Origin: Flexilinea sp.
GTDB taxonomy: Bacteria; Chloroflexota; Anaerolineae; Anaerolineales; Anaerolineaceae
Length of the DNA stretch: 58,006 nucleotides
NCBI GenBank assembly: GCA_017432685.1
Contig: JAFRIR010000037.1
Location: 1 to 58,006 of the forward strand
Direction of reading: 5' to 3'
The notes beneath the pieces were generated by a model. The model saw nothing but the letters and a program-made list of their open reading frames with translations. It was not told the origin of the DNA and made no database searches. A program made the position numbers and the translations under genes. Below, one piece after another: positions 8,145 to 18,506 of this stretch; positions within the stretch are counted from its first letter, which is position 1, and the number at the start of each line of letters is the position of its first letter.

Positions 8145-9266
8145 ATGAAAGTACTTTTGATCACCTCCAGTCTGGATGCCGGAGGTGCAGAAAAATGGGT
8201 AAGAGATACGGTCCTTGCAATGAATCGGGAGGGAATTGAATTTGACTATTATTTCTATGAAGACATACAGAATGATTCTTTTCTGAATGATTACAAGGAT
8301 GCAGGGGTAAATCTTTTCTTTAGGGAGCTGAACAAAAAAACCGGTGATTCCAAATTAAACCTGAAACATGATCTTACTCAATTCATTCAGGAGCATGGTC
8401 CATACAATGCCGCACATATAAACGGACTAAATCTGGTTTATCAGTTTATTCTTGTGAATGTTCTGCACAAAGCTCAAATTCCTGTCCGGATTGTACATAG
8501 TCATAATTCACTAAGCACATACAAAACCCTTCCGGCGAAATTAGGTAAATGGTATCTGAGGGATCAGATTATCCATAAATCGACAGTTGTTGGAGCATGT
8601 TCCACTCAGGCAGGTGTTACACGGTATGGAAATAAAATAATAAACAATCCAAAGTTTCAAATAATTAAAAATGGTATCGATTTACAAAAATATGTATTCA
8701 ATATAGAAACAAGGAATCGTATCCGTACTGAACTTGGGATTGGCGAACAAAAAGTGTATTTATTTATCGGTAGAATGGCCTACCCAAAAAACACATTATT
8801 TCTTTCTGAGATTTACGCAGCTGTATATAAACGGGATCCTGAATCAATCTTTATCTTGGTGGGAAGCGGGCAGGACGAAGAAGTGACTCATCAAAAGATT
8901 AATGAATTGGGAATAGGAAATTCAACTATTTACGTTCCATGGACAAGCAGTCCCGCTGATTATTTGTGTGCTGGGGACGTGATGCTTCTTCCAAGCCTGT
9001 ATGAGGGTTTTTCCTTTGTAACATTAGAGGCACAGTGTGCCGGTATTCCCTGTCTTGTATCAGACAGAATACCCCGTGAAGTCAATATCTCCGGAAACGT
9101 CTCTTACAAGTCCTTAAACCACTCGTCAGATCGATGGGCTGAGACTGCGATGCAGTTGGCAAAAACCGGAAGGTATGACAGTATAAAGAAAATTAAAGAC
9201 GCCGGATACGATATCAGAGATACTGCAGCTTTATTTAGAAGGATGCTGGAAGGTAAACAGGCATAA
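8145..9266 (+). CDS. Glycosyltransferase family 4
   Basis: A 373-residue GT-B enzyme. The N-terminal domain begins VLLITSSLDAGGAEKWV, the linker holds KNGIDL, and the C-terminal nucleotide-sugar domain has YLFIGRMAYPKN and SLYEGFSFVTLEAQCAG with the conserved E-x7-E pair. It probably adds a sugar to the lipid-linked repeat unit in the cytoplasm. It follows the epimerase gene by 9 bases and precedes the GT2 gene by 4 bases, within one AT-rich operon. Confidence 0.92.
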   Translation: MKVLLITSSLDAGGAEKWVRDTVLAMNREGIEFDYYFYEDIQNDSFLNDYKDAGVNLFFRELNKKTGDSKLNLKHDLTQFIQEHGPYNAAHINGLNLVYQFILVNVLHKAQIPVRIVHSHNSLSTYKTLPAKLGKWYLRDQIIHKSTVVGACSTQAGVTRYGNKIINNPKFQIIKNGIDLQKYVFNIETRNRIRTELGIGEQKVYLFIGRMAYPKNTLFLSEIYAAVYKRDPESIFILVGSGQDEEVTHQKINELGIGNSTIYVPWTSSPADYLCAGDVMLLPSLYEGFSFVTLEAQCAGIPCLVSDRIPREVNISGNVSYKSLNHSSDRWAETAMQLAKTGRYDSIKKIKDAGYDIRDTAALFRRMLEGKQA

Positions 9267-9270
9267 AAAG

Positions 9271-10266
9271 ATGGAACTCGTATCAGTAATAGTACCTGTT
9301 TATAACGTGGATGCGTATCTGGAAAAATGTGTCCATAGTATAACAAATCAGACATACCAAAAATTGGAAATTATTCTGGTCAATGATGGATCCACAGATC
9401 AATCAGCAGAAATATGCAAACGGTTGGCAGAACAGGATAATAGAATCAATTTTATCAGTCAGAAAAATAAAGGACAATCAGCAGCACGAAATAATGGATT
9501 ACGTACTGCAACAGGAGAATATATCGCATTTATAGATGGAGATGATTTTTGGGATCATGATATGCTTGAATATCTGATTGCTCTGTTGAAAGAGGATGAC
9601 AGTCAAATTTCTGTGTGTGGGGTTCGGCATATTGGTTTCCCCGATGTTGAAGACCCGGAAATAAATGATGGACAGCGAAAGTCGTATTCAGGAATTGAAG
9701 CAGCAAAACATACGTTGCTTGGAGCTAACGGGTTTTCCGGTTCTGCCTGCCACGCACTTTTTCAACGAGATCCAATTATGAATGATGAATTTTTTTTGGA
9801 AGGGCATATTTTTGAAGATCTTGAATACATGGTCAGACTGATGCTGAAGGCTGACAAAGTTTCTGTATCACGATTGCGAAAATATAATTATTGTTACAGA
9901 CCTGATAATAGCTCCAGCAAATCAACAAGAAAAAGAAAAGAAGATTTAGATGCGGTAATCGAACAATTAAAAACATTAATAAAAGAAAAACAGCCTTCCT
10001 TAATGCCAATGGTTGAACAACGTTATATATCGAACGGAATTCATCTGATTCGTTCTCTTCATGAAGGAGAGGATTATCTGTTTGAAGAACTTCGAAAGTC
10101 AATTATACAGTATGAGCCTCAAAGGAAAATGTTATCAAAATCAGACTGGATATTGGCCAATGCTCTCAAAAGTGGAAAAAATACTTTCCTGCTTATGAAT
10201 TCTTTTTATCAAATTTTCAGAGAAGCAAAGAAAACATACGCAAAAAGACTGACAAGAATAAGATGA
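9271..10266 (+). CDS. Glycosyltransferase family 2
   Basis: A 331-residue GT-A enzyme with the start VSVIVPVYNVDAYLEKCV, the VNDGSTD block, and the metal-binding IDGDDFW. The C-terminal third is not diagnostic. It overlaps the next gene, the polymerase, by four bases. Expected to act on the lipid-linked oligosaccharide before export. Confidence 0.92.
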   Translation: MELVSVIVPVYNVDAYLEKCVHSITNQTYQKLEIILVNDGSTDQSAEICKRLAEQDNRINFISQKNKGQSAARNNGLRTATGEYIAFIDGDDFWDHDMLEYLIALLKEDDSQISVCGVRHIGFPDVEDPEINDGQRKSYSGIEAAKHTLLGANGFSGSACHALFQRDPIMNDEFFLEGHIFEDLEYMVRLMLKADKVSVSRLRKYNYCYRPDNSSSKSTRKRKEDLDAVIEQLKTLIKEKQPSLMPMVEQRYISNGIHLIRSLHEGEDYLFEELRKSIIQYEPQRKMLSKSDWILANALKSGKNTFLLMNSFYQIFREAKKTYAKRLTRIR

Positions 10267-11459
10267 GCCAAAGATTAAGAATTGAGAAAAAAAAAGAAAA
10301 AAGATTGGTTTTCTGGATGCTCATTCTGCTTTTACCGCACTTTGAACCAGGTTATTTTGATGCGGAACTTCCGGTGGTTGATTTATTATTTAACATAGGA
10401 AGAGTCTTCAGTGCTTTATATATCATCTATTATGCCATTGAACGGAAACATTCTTTAAGCATGATCATGATCGTTTTTACCATCCTTCAGGGATGGTATT
10501 TTATTAACACGGTCATCCAAAACGGTATCAGCAAACGGATCACGATCAACACAATATCTATGCTGATTGGTTGTCTTATTATTGATTGTTATGCGAAAAA
10601 ATATGCCCGCCAGCTGATTCACGCATTGTTGATAATGTATGAACTTTTAATTTACAGTAATTTTATTACCATGCTGCTATTCCCTAAAGGGCTTTATGCC
10701 ACGGAGTGGCAATGGGAAAATTGGCTGTTGGGATTTCGAAATACTTTTACATTTACATTTGTTCCGGCACTTGCGATTTCAATGATTTGGAAACATTATT
10801 CCCGTCGCTCATTTCGCTTTTTTCTCTTGCTGTCAGTTTGTGTAATTTCTTCTTTTCTTGGTCATTCCGCAACCTGTCTTGTTACGATATTGGTTATGAC
10901 CGGATTATACCTGACAGGATTTTACCGAGTAAAAATCATAACAGCAGGTAACGTTACCTCAGTTTTTCTGGTCAGTTTTTTCGCTGTTGTAATATTCCGG
11001 GTACTGGATTATGCAGAACCTTTTCTAAAACAACTGGGACGAAAAACAACATTGAGTGGAAGGACTTTTATCTGGGACAGAACCATCAGCGCTATAGGTG
11101 CCAGATCAATCATCGGTTACGGACAGCAGGATGTCGAATTACGTGTTGCTCTCGTTCCGCAGGCTTATGGCGCGACGCATGCGCATAACTTTGTTCTGGA
11201 ACATCTTTATTCAGGTGGAGTCATTCAATTACTGATCGTTATCATTTTTTTAGTGATGATTATTGCTAACCTCCAGAAATATAAAAAACAAGAAATCGTT
11301 CACTGTATGCTTCTGGGTGTTCTTTGTATTGATATGATTTTTCTGGTCGAATCAGGATTTCATTTGATGCTCTATACCTTTTTATTTCTCTGTGCATATG
11401 CAAAACAGATTAGTGAACAGTGTTCATCGCAAAGTAAGAGAAGAAGATTTTTTATTTAG
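10263..11459 (+). CDS. Wzy-type O-antigen/capsule polymerase-like membrane protein
   Basis: A 398-residue protein with about ten hydrophobic segments and a long loop in the second half containing RTFIWDRTI and ATHAHNFVLEHLYSGG, the type of loop motif seen in Wzy/O-antigen ligase-like proteins. Such enzymes join exported repeat units at the outer face of the membrane. It lies between the glycosyltransferase and flippase genes, the normal place for a polymerase. Function is from topology and context, since Wzy sequences are poorly conserved. Confidence 0.75.
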   Translation: MSQRLRIEKKKEKRLVFWMLILLLPHFEPGYFDAELPVVDLLFNIGRVFSALYIIYYAIERKHSLSMIMIVFTILQGWYFINTVIQNGISKRITINTISMLIGCLIIDCYAKKYARQLIHALLIMYELLIYSNFITMLLFPKGLYATEWQWENWLLGFRNTFTFTFVPALAISMIWKHYSRRSFRFFLLLSVCVISSFLGHSATCLVTILVMTGLYLTGFYRVKIITAGNVTSVFLVSFFAVVIFRVLDYAEPFLKQLGRKTTLSGRTFIWDRTISAIGARSIIGYGQQDVELRVALVPQAYGATHAHNFVLEHLYSGGVIQLLIVIIFLVMIIANLQKYKKQEIVHCMLLGVLCIDMIFLVESGFHLMLYTFLFLCAYAKQISEQCSSQSKRRRFFI

Positions 11460-11475
11460 AAAAATTCAAAGTATT

Positions 11476-13026
11476 ATGCGGACAAAAAAATCACTATTGA
11501 ATATGACTACAGCGCTTGCAGGGCAGAGTTTATCTCTGTTAGCAAACCTGATATCAAGATATATATTTGCAAAATATATGTCCCAGGAATACCTGGGATT
11601 GTCAGGTTTGTTTACCAACATTTTGACAATGCTGTCGCTGGTGGAATTGGGAGTCGGTCCCGCGATCACTTTCAGTTTATATAAACCCCTTGCACAAAAT
11701 GACACCGAAAAAGTAAAGAGTTTGATGCATTTGTACAAAAAAGCTTATCAAATTATTGGCGGAGTTGTATTGATTCTCGGACTGCTTTTTACCCCTTTTT
11801 ATCCCTTTTTCATTAAAGATACAAGAGGAATCGATAATCTGACAATAATTTACTGGTTGTATGTATTGAACACCGGTGTTTCCTACTTCTTTTCTTACAA
11901 AATTTCATTGATCACTGCAGATCAGAATCAATATGTCAGAAATATTGGCCATTATGCGGTTTTTATTGTTATGAATATCGGACAGGGACTGATTCTGATC
12001 CTCACAAGAAATTATGTATTCTTTCTCATATTCCAGGTTATTTGTACTTTTATCGAAAATTTTATTCTATCCCGGGTGGCGGATCGAATGTATCCATATC
12101 TAAAAGAGAAAAATGTTCAGCCGCTTACAAAAGAGACGACTTCGCCTATCTGGCGAAACATAAGAGCGATGATCTTCCACAAAGTTGGCAGTATAGCAGT
12201 AAATTCAACGGATAACCTTCTGATCTCGAAGTATCTTGGGCTGGGTGTTTCCGGTATTTATTCGAATTATGCACTGATTATTGTTGCGGTACGTAATATT
12301 CTTGGAAAAGTTTTTGATTCAGTTATTGCCAGTGTCGGGAATATAAATGCTTTAGAGGATACGGAAAAAGTACGAACTGTATTTCTCAGAATGTTTTTCT
12401 TGAGCTTCTGGCTATTTTCATTCTGCGGAATATGTATCGCTTGTTTGATTCAACCTTTTATTCGACTTGTGTTCGGTGAGAATTATTTATTGAACCAATG
12501 GACTGTAATTATTTTGGTGTTTGCGTTCTATACATATGGAATGCGCAACGCTCCCAATGTCGTTCGTTCCGCAGCCGGTCTGTATTATAAAGATTGGTTT
12601 AAACCATTACTGGAAGCAGCGGTGAATTTGGCCAGTTCCATCCTTTTGTTGCAGCGCTTCGGAGTTGCTGGGATTTTTATGGGAACAATTATCAGTACCA
12701 TTCTTGTTAATGCATGGATTGAAGCCTGGGTTGTATATAAAAATGTGCTGCATGAACCATTGAGTCGGTTTTTCATTCAGTATATGAAATACTTCGGACT
12801 TTTCTCCTTTGGGCTCTTTGTTACGTACAAAATATGCGAATTGATTGCTTTTGGCGGGGTTTGGGAGTTACTATTCAGATTTTTAATATGTCTGCTTATA
12901 CCAAATGCTTTATTTTGTCTTACAAGCAGAGGAAAAGATGAGTATGTATTTTTTAAACAACTGATCAGAACTATAACAAGCAACATAAAGGATTTTGGAA
13001 GACGACGAAAAATATCTAATATGTAG
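11476..13026 (+). CDS. Wzx-like polysaccharide flippase (MOP superfamily)
   Basis: A 516-residue protein with about twelve to fourteen hydrophobic helices, starting MRTKKSLLNMTTALAGQ and containing the MOP-type blocks YLGLSGLF, VELGVGPAI and YLGLGVSGIYSNY. It would flip lipid-linked repeat units across the membrane. I place the start at the ATG at 11476; the frame is open to an ATG at 11392 but that overlaps the polymerase gene by 68 bases and adds a non-family extension. Closest known types are the exporters of Firmicutes capsule loci. Confidence 0.85.
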   Translation: MRTKKSLLNMTTALAGQSLSLLANLISRYIFAKYMSQEYLGLSGLFTNILTMLSLVELGVGPAITFSLYKPLAQNDTEKVKSLMHLYKKAYQIIGGVVLILGLLFTPFYPFFIKDTRGIDNLTIIYWLYVLNTGVSYFFSYKISLITADQNQYVRNIGHYAVFIVMNIGQGLILILTRNYVFFLIFQVICTFIENFILSRVADRMYPYLKEKNVQPLTKETTSPIWRNIRAMIFHKVGSIAVNSTDNLLISKYLGLGVSGIYSNYALIIVAVRNILGKVFDSVIASVGNINALEDTEKVRTVFLRMFFLSFWLFSFCGICIACLIQPFIRLVFGENYLLNQWTVIILVFAFYTYGMRNAPNVVRSAAGLYYKDWFKPLLEAAVNLASSILLLQRFGVAGIFMGTIISTILVNAWIEAWVVYKNVLHEPLSRFFIQYMKYFGLFSFGLFVTYKICELIAFGGVWELLFRFLICLLIPNALFCLTSRGKDEYVFFKQLIRTITSNIKDFGRRRKISNM

Positions 13027-13118
13027 TCAGAGCCGCATATATATCAAAATGTTAAGAAAAAACTTACGAATGTATTATTAACCATTCCATTTATAACAAT
13101 AATACGAAGGGAAAGCCT

Positions 13119-13967
13119 ATGTCTGCAAGAAGGAATGATAGCAATGAAGTTCTTTCTTTGTCTGAAGTGCAAAACATTGAATTGGACATCATGCAACAAC
13201 TGCACCTTTTCTGTGAAAGGGAAAATTTAGTATATTGCATGGCATATGGAACTTTACTTGGAGCTGCTCGTCATCAGGGCTTTATTCCCTGGGATAATGA
13301 TATCGATATCATTATGCCTCGTCCTGATTTCCAACAATTATTGCGATTGATAAAAGAAAAGGAAATTGCTCATAATATTGATTGTCTTCATTATACAAAT
13401 GATTATACATACCACTACCAGGTAATTCGTGTTTGTGATAAGAGAACCACTGTAAATCCGGAATACATACGGGAACAACCTTCTCGCATGGGAGTTTGGG
13501 TGGATATTTTTCCTGCAGATGGGGTCCCATCTTCGTGGAAGGATCGCCCCTTTGATCAACTTAGATTGTTATATTACAAATGGGTACAATTGGCTGATAT
13601 TTATGCGATTCCGATGAGAAATATCCCAAATAAAACAATAAAGGGATATATAAGCAACATAATAAAAAATCTGGTTCATTTTTTGAGCCCCGGAAAAAAT
13701 AACATTCACGAGTATAAAGTTGATCAATTCGCATCTGTATTTAGTTATAAGGACTATGATCACGTTGCGGACACAATTGAACGACAGAAACCAAATTGGC
13801 TTACACATACTGATTTTGATGAACGTATTTTGATGAAGTTCGAAAAATATGATTTTTATGCTCCGAAGGATTGGGCTGGTTATTTGACAAGGTACTACGG
13901 TAATTATATGCAACTTCCTCCGGAAGAAAAGCGGATGACTCACGATATACACGCTCAATGGAGATGA
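13119..13967 (+). CDS. licD: LicD-family phosphotransferase (copy 2)
   Basis: A 282-residue LicD protein with YGTLLGAARHQGFIPWDNDI as its active-site region and YGNYMQLP near the end. It differs clearly from copy 1 at 5403-6308, so the two probably modify different positions or transfer different groups. ATG start preceded by GAAGGGAAAG. Followed after 10 bases by the interrupted membrane gene. Confidence 0.9.
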   Translation: MSARRNDSNEVLSLSEVQNIELDIMQQLHLFCERENLVYCMAYGTLLGAARHQGFIPWDNDIDIIMPRPDFQQLLRLIKEKEIAHNIDCLHYTNDYTYHYQVIRVCDKRTTVNPEYIREQPSRMGVWVDIFPADGVPSSWKDRPFDQLRLLYYKWVQLADIYAIPMRNIPNKTIKGYISNIIKNLVHFLSPGKNNIHEYKVDQFASVFSYKDYDHVADTIERQKPNWLTHTDFDERILMKFEKYDFYAPKDWAGYLTRYYGNYMQLPPEEKRMTHDIHAQWR

Positions 13968-13977
13968 GGGAAAATTA

Positions 13978-15498
13978 ATGAAACACAAACGAATTCTGAT
14001 TTTATTTTTTATTTTGATTTTTGTGTTTTTCCTGGTTTTCTATTCGCAAATCTCCCCCATCCGAATTTTCTGCACGGATGATTAGTCCTTTCTGAACAGG
14101 TTTCGGGATGCCCTCCCGGATTCCCGAAAATGGAACCCGATCCGTGTGCTGCCGGAGTTGGCGATGTCTATGGCGGCCTGGTTTTCCGCCTATTTTATCA
14201 TGCCGATAACGGGAAATTTTATTCATTCAGTTGAATTGGGCATATCGATCATTTTTGCTGCTGCAGCTGCAGCCTATGCTTATGTTTTTTTCCGAATGTC
14301 AGCACGTAAACATGAACAATCCGGCAAGTTTTCAGTGGCGCTGTCGCTGTTCTTCCTTTTACTTCATTTCCTGATTTTTCGGACAAAAAATGAAGCGAAT
14401 GATCACTTGTTAACTGGCTTCCATGATACCTGCACTTTTTTTGTTTATTATTTCTCTTTCCTTTGGAATGGAATTCTGATCCTTTATTTGATGTGTGATG
14501 ATTATTTTGAAAACAAGCAGGGCAAACCGATGTTTGTCCGGGGACTTGTGCTGACGGCAGTTTATTTCGGGATTTTTTCGAACCTGCATCAGAGCTGCAT
14601 GCTGGCGGTTTATGCCTTCATTGAAATGTGTTGGCAAATCTTAAGTCAATGGAAAGAATTCCGTCTGAAACAGTTCTGCCGGAGGTTCGGGCTGCAATTA
14701 TTCATACTCTTCTCATGGTTTCTGTCATTTTATTTTGAATTCAAAGGCGGGAGATCCCAACAGGTTGGCATCCGGGATTTGCATCAGTTGTGGGCACAAT
14801 TTCAGGATACCTTACGGAATTTGTTAAACAGGCTGCAATCAATGAACGGTTATTTTCTGGAAGCGGCGGTTGTTTGCTTTGCAGTGTTTCTGAGCGTTGT
14901 GATTATAAGAATATTCTATAAAAATATACATACACACATACATATATTAGGTGAACGGGAACTCGAAGAACATATTTCCACAAGTGTTAAGATGCTGGTC
15001 GGTTCTCTGATTGTTCTGGTATTTCTATGTACGCTTTGCGCAGTCTCAAAGCCCTGGGACATTTCCAGAGGGGATGTTTTGAACAGTTGTATTTTTTTCT
15101 TCTTTTTGTTCATGATGGAACAGATTCAATTTCTGTTGAGAACTATAAATCCGTTAAAACTTGTTTTTCCTCTGATCATCATCCTTTGTTTCTTTAATAC
15201 CATTACTACCGGACGCACCTGGATGGTACGGACGACGGGGCGTGTGAACTATGCTATTGCTCAACAGGTTACAAGTGATCTTGTTGATGATTTTCTCGAG
15301 GCAGATCAAAGCGGACAGAATAATATTGAAATTCACGTTCCACTTTTCAATTATGGCGACAACTATCCGCTTGCAACCTATGCTCCGGGCACAGTTTCGA
15401 ATGTGTTGTATAAGTATGGTGTCACAAATAACAGAATCAATGCCGTTTTCATTCCTGATCCCGGTTTGAATGAAAAGTATGGTCTTCCCGTGCCATAG
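13978..15498 (+). pseudogene. Polytopic membrane glycosyltransferase-like gene interrupted by one in-frame amber codon
   Basis: From the ATG at 13978 the frame encodes a hydrophobic first helix and ends at a TAG at 14083-14085 after 35 codons. The same frame continues open to the TAA-less end at 15498, giving about 470 more residues with many hydrophobic helices. The break falls in CTDD-stop-SFLNRF. An acidic pair followed by Tyr or Phe just after the first helix is common in GT-C-like proteins, and TAT or TAC to TAG is a single change. No frameshift is needed. The only later start in frame is a GTG at 14146 without a good ribosome site. Most likely a recent nonsense pseudogene. Confidence 0.75.
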
Positions 15499-15605
15499 AC
15501 CAATTGAGTCAGGAGTGCGTTCATTTTTGATTTGGTACTCCTGAGCCTGTCTTCTTAGCCTCTCCGCCCGGGGAAGAAATAATTTGAAAGAGAAAAACTG
15601 AAGTT

Positions 15606-17237
15606 GTGAAATCTTTTATTTGCAAACAATACAAAACATTGATTGGAATTTTTGTGTTTTGTACAACTTTCGGAGTTGTACAAAAATATATTTGGGGAAA
15701 TGTTTTTGTAATGGAATTTCATGCAGATACTGCAGATACTTTGCTCTGGGCAAATGCTGATTTAGAAAATGGTGGCCCGTTTAAACCCTCAATGGATTAC
15801 GCTTATAAGCTCATATTTGGCGGACAATGGTTGTTTATGCCATTCATAAAACTATTTGGAATCAGTTTATTGACACAGCGCTGTTCAATGTCTTTTTTCT
15901 CTGTCCTTTTCGCAATCGTCCTGATATTTTTCTTCAAATCAATGGATTTTTCAAACTCTCTTTCTTTTCTTTCAACTGCCATTATGTTGACTTCGGTATG
16001 TATTACAAAAAAAACACGTGAAATTTATTATTCCCATATTATTCATTACAGTCTGGCAGTTTTTTATTTTATGCTTGCTTTCATTTTTTTTCAAAATGTA
16101 TTACGGAAAAACAATTTAAAAACATCCATTTGTTGCTACACAGCCATTCTGATGATGTGTTCCATAAATGGGTTGACAAACACTTTGTACGTTTCAGTTC
16201 CGATACTGGCAGCCTGTCTGATTGAATTTTGCCTCAATAAAAATAAAACGGTACTGACCCTGTTTATAATAACAATAATTTCTATTATTCCGAGTTTAAT
16301 CCTTACATATTCGGGAAAACTCGATACCGGATATGTTGATAATTATTACAATTTAGCTAAACAATCAGTATGGACTGAACAATTGATGAAGTTCCCGGTT
16401 CTTTGGCTCTCACTTTTTAACGATTACGCAAGGGAAGAGGCTGCTGTAACTACCGAAATTGGGTTGAAAAGCCTGGTTTATACATTCACCGGATTATTTA
16501 CATTCATCGGTTTCATGGTTTCCAGCAAGAATATTGCCTTGGAAAAGGATGCGGGAAAAAGAGTTTTTTATATATCCACGTTGATCATGTTTTACATAGT
16601 GCTTTTTTTTATCGTTTTCGGAAAAATCTCAAATGCGAACTGGCGTTTGACTCCTGTCATTTTTTCTGCACAATTAGCAATTATCATTCAGTTTTTTTCT
16701 CTGTTCTTCGCGAAACTGAGTTCAAGAGAAATTGCTCTTAATCACGGTCAGAGCATTTTCAGTTTCTTCATTATCATCTTCCAATCTATCATTGTCTTAT
16801 TTTCAATGATTATCATGAAATATGATGAAACAGTCTGGTTTGATGAAAACGGACTTCTGGAAACATTGAGAAAAAATAATCTGACCTATGGTTACACTTC
16901 CAACTATTGGTTCGGACACAGCCTTACAGTTTTGTCTGACAATGAAATCAAATCCCGTAAAATCGAATGGAATGGAACAAAACCAATATTACCGCTTTAT
17001 AGCACCAATCGTGACATTGATTGGTATGATGACCAGCCAAATCAAAGCGAGTATTTTCTGATTCTGAATGAAAAAGAGTATAACGAAGATTTAGATTTTA
17101 TTAAAGAAGCTCAAAAAACCTTTAAATGCTATCAATATGACCACCGCAATTTGGAAGGCGGTAATTATTATGTTCTAATATATGATTACAATATTATGAA
17201 ATCTGAATATGATTTACTTAGCGCAAAACATCTTTAA
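15606..17237 (+). CDS. Polytopic membrane protein, GT-C-like, in polysaccharide locus
   Basis: A 543-residue protein with roughly ten to eleven hydrophobic segments and a soluble C-terminal part of about 120 residues. After the first helix it carries an acidic HADTADTLLWANADLENG loop, the place where GT-C enzymes hold their catalytic acidic residues. The start is a GTG at 15606. I do not recognise a specific family. Given the neighbours it may add a sugar or phospho-group at the outer membrane face. Confidence 0.6.
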   Translation: MKSFICKQYKTLIGIFVFCTTFGVVQKYIWGNVFVMEFHADTADTLLWANADLENGGPFKPSMDYAYKLIFGGQWLFMPFIKLFGISLLTQRCSMSFFSVLFAIVLIFFFKSMDFSNSLSFLSTAIMLTSVCITKKTREIYYSHIIHYSLAVFYFMLAFIFFQNVLRKNNLKTSICCYTAILMMCSINGLTNTLYVSVPILAACLIEFCLNKNKTVLTLFIITIISIIPSLILTYSGKLDTGYVDNYYNLAKQSVWTEQLMKFPVLWLSLFNDYAREEAAVTTEIGLKSLVYTFTGLFTFIGFMVSSKNIALEKDAGKRVFYISTLIMFYIVLFFIVFGKISNANWRLTPVIFSAQLAIIIQFFSLFFAKLSSREIALNHGQSIFSFFIIIFQSIIVLFSMIIMKYDETVWFDENGLLETLRKNNLTYGYTSNYWFGHSLTVLSDNEIKSRKIEWNGTKPILPLYSTNRDIDWYDDQPNQSEYFLILNEKEYNEDLDFIKEAQKTFKCYQYDHRNLEGGNYYVLIYDYNIMKSEYDLLSAKHL

Positions 17238-17298
17238 CAATCGCTCCTGAATGGACGTGTAATCATTAACCATACAAGACCGCTGAAACCTCATATAT

Positions 17299-17496
17299 AA
17301 ATATGATGAAACCACAAAAAGACTGACCGACTGGCTTGATTTAGATGAGTATAAACACACAAGATATTTTTCAAAATTCAAACCTGAAATTTCACAAAAC
17401 AACACTCAAGTATGGAAACGATTTTCTCAAAGCTTTTTTGAGATAAAAATCATCGAGGAAAATCTTCCAGAATATTTGTATCCTTTTCCAAATTAG
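17299..17496 (+). pseudogene. C-terminal fragment resembling a sulfotransferase
   Basis: An open frame of 65 codons with no start codon, ending in TAG. The product includes RLTDWLDLDEYKHTRYF, ISQNNTQVWKRF and EENLPEYLYPFP, which resembles the last third of sulfotransferase-domain proteins (the short helix, the S-x-x-N-x-x-x-W block and the final helix). No 5'-PSB sequence precedes it. Read as a gene remnant; the family assignment is by eye. Confidence 0.5.
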
Positions 17497-17516
17497 TTTT
17501 CAACAGGAATTATTTT

Positions 17517-18440
17517 TTGAAAGCCGATAACGCGATCATCATGGCTGCGGGAACCAGTTCACGTTTTGCCCCGCTGTCTTATGAACAGCACAAAGCCATG
17601 ACTGTTGTCAATGGTGAGATTCTCATCGAACGGCAGATCAGGCAGCTGAAAGAAGCCGGAATTCCGAAAATCTACATCGTAACCGGTTACAAATCCGAAC
17701 AATTCAGCTATCTCATCCCAAAATTCGGAGTGGAACTGATCCACAATCCAAATTACCTCACCAGAAATAATAACGGCTCCATATGGGCTGCACGGAAAGT
17801 ACTACGAAACAGCTTTATCTGTTCGTCGGATAACTACTTTTCGGAAAACCCTTTCGAAAATGAAGTGGATTACAGTTATTACGCGGCTGAATACGCTGAC
17901 GGGCCTACTGCAGGATGGTGTATGGAAGAAGATAATGAAGGCTATATCAGTTCGGTCACCATTGGCGGAAATAATTCCTGGTATATGCTCGGACATACTT
18001 TCTGGTCCGCAGAGTTTTCTACTCGGTTTCTGAAAATTCTGGAAGCGGAATACGATCTCCCCGGCACAGCGAACAAGCTCTGGGAAAAGATTTTCATGGC
18101 ACATCTGGATACGCTGAAAATGAAGATCCGGAAATATGATCCCGATGTGATCCACGAATTCGACACCATGGACGAACTGAGAGAATTCGACACATCCTAT
18201 ATTACTGACACCCGGTCAAATATTCTTAAAAAATTAGCTTCTGAGCTAAATATCAAGGAAAAAGATATTTTCCATATCCAAACGCTGAAAGGCGCCGATA
18301 CAGAAGCTATTGGTTTTCAGTTCGAATGTCCGAAAGGCAATTATCGATATATGTACAGAACTGGAAAAATGGAGAAAAACGCTGATATATCAAGTCTGAC
18401 GGCATCATTAGGAAAAACGGTCAGTTTTACATGCGGTTGA
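17517..18440 (+). CDS. licC: LicC-like choline-phosphate cytidylyltransferase with an extra C-terminal segment
   Basis: A 307-residue protein. Residues 1-235 form a LicC-type nucleotidyltransferase (AIIMAAGTSSRFAPLSYEQH, HKAMTVVNGE, metal site CSSDNYF) that makes CDP-choline from phosphocholine and CTP. The last about 75 residues (KDIFHIQTLKGADTE ... YRYMYRTGKMEKN) resemble the start of the N-lobe of LicA-type choline kinases, where ITNI-x-x-LKGGLTN and YIYRIPG are expected. It may be a broken LicC-LicA fusion or a real accessory domain. TTG start. A complete licA follows. Confidence 0.85.
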   Translation: MKADNAIIMAAGTSSRFAPLSYEQHKAMTVVNGEILIERQIRQLKEAGIPKIYIVTGYKSEQFSYLIPKFGVELIHNPNYLTRNNNGSIWAARKVLRNSFICSSDNYFSENPFENEVDYSYYAAEYADGPTAGWCMEEDNEGYISSVTIGGNNSWYMLGHTFWSAEFSTRFLKILEAEYDLPGTANKLWEKIFMAHLDTLKMKIRKYDPDVIHEFDTMDELREFDTSYITDTRSNILKKLASELNIKEKDIFHIQTLKGADTEAIGFQFECPKGNYRYMYRTGKMEKNADISSLTASLGKTVSFTCG

Positions 18441-18506
18441 TCATTCTCATTGAAATTATTGAAATGACCACTGAAATTGTAATTCAATTATTATACAGGA
18501 GAAAAA

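Noticed and set aside
14083..14085. Amber codon as a pyrrolysine site
   Set aside because: No pylTSBCD genes are in view, the protein is not a methylamine methyltransferase, and one substitution from a Tyr codon explains it.
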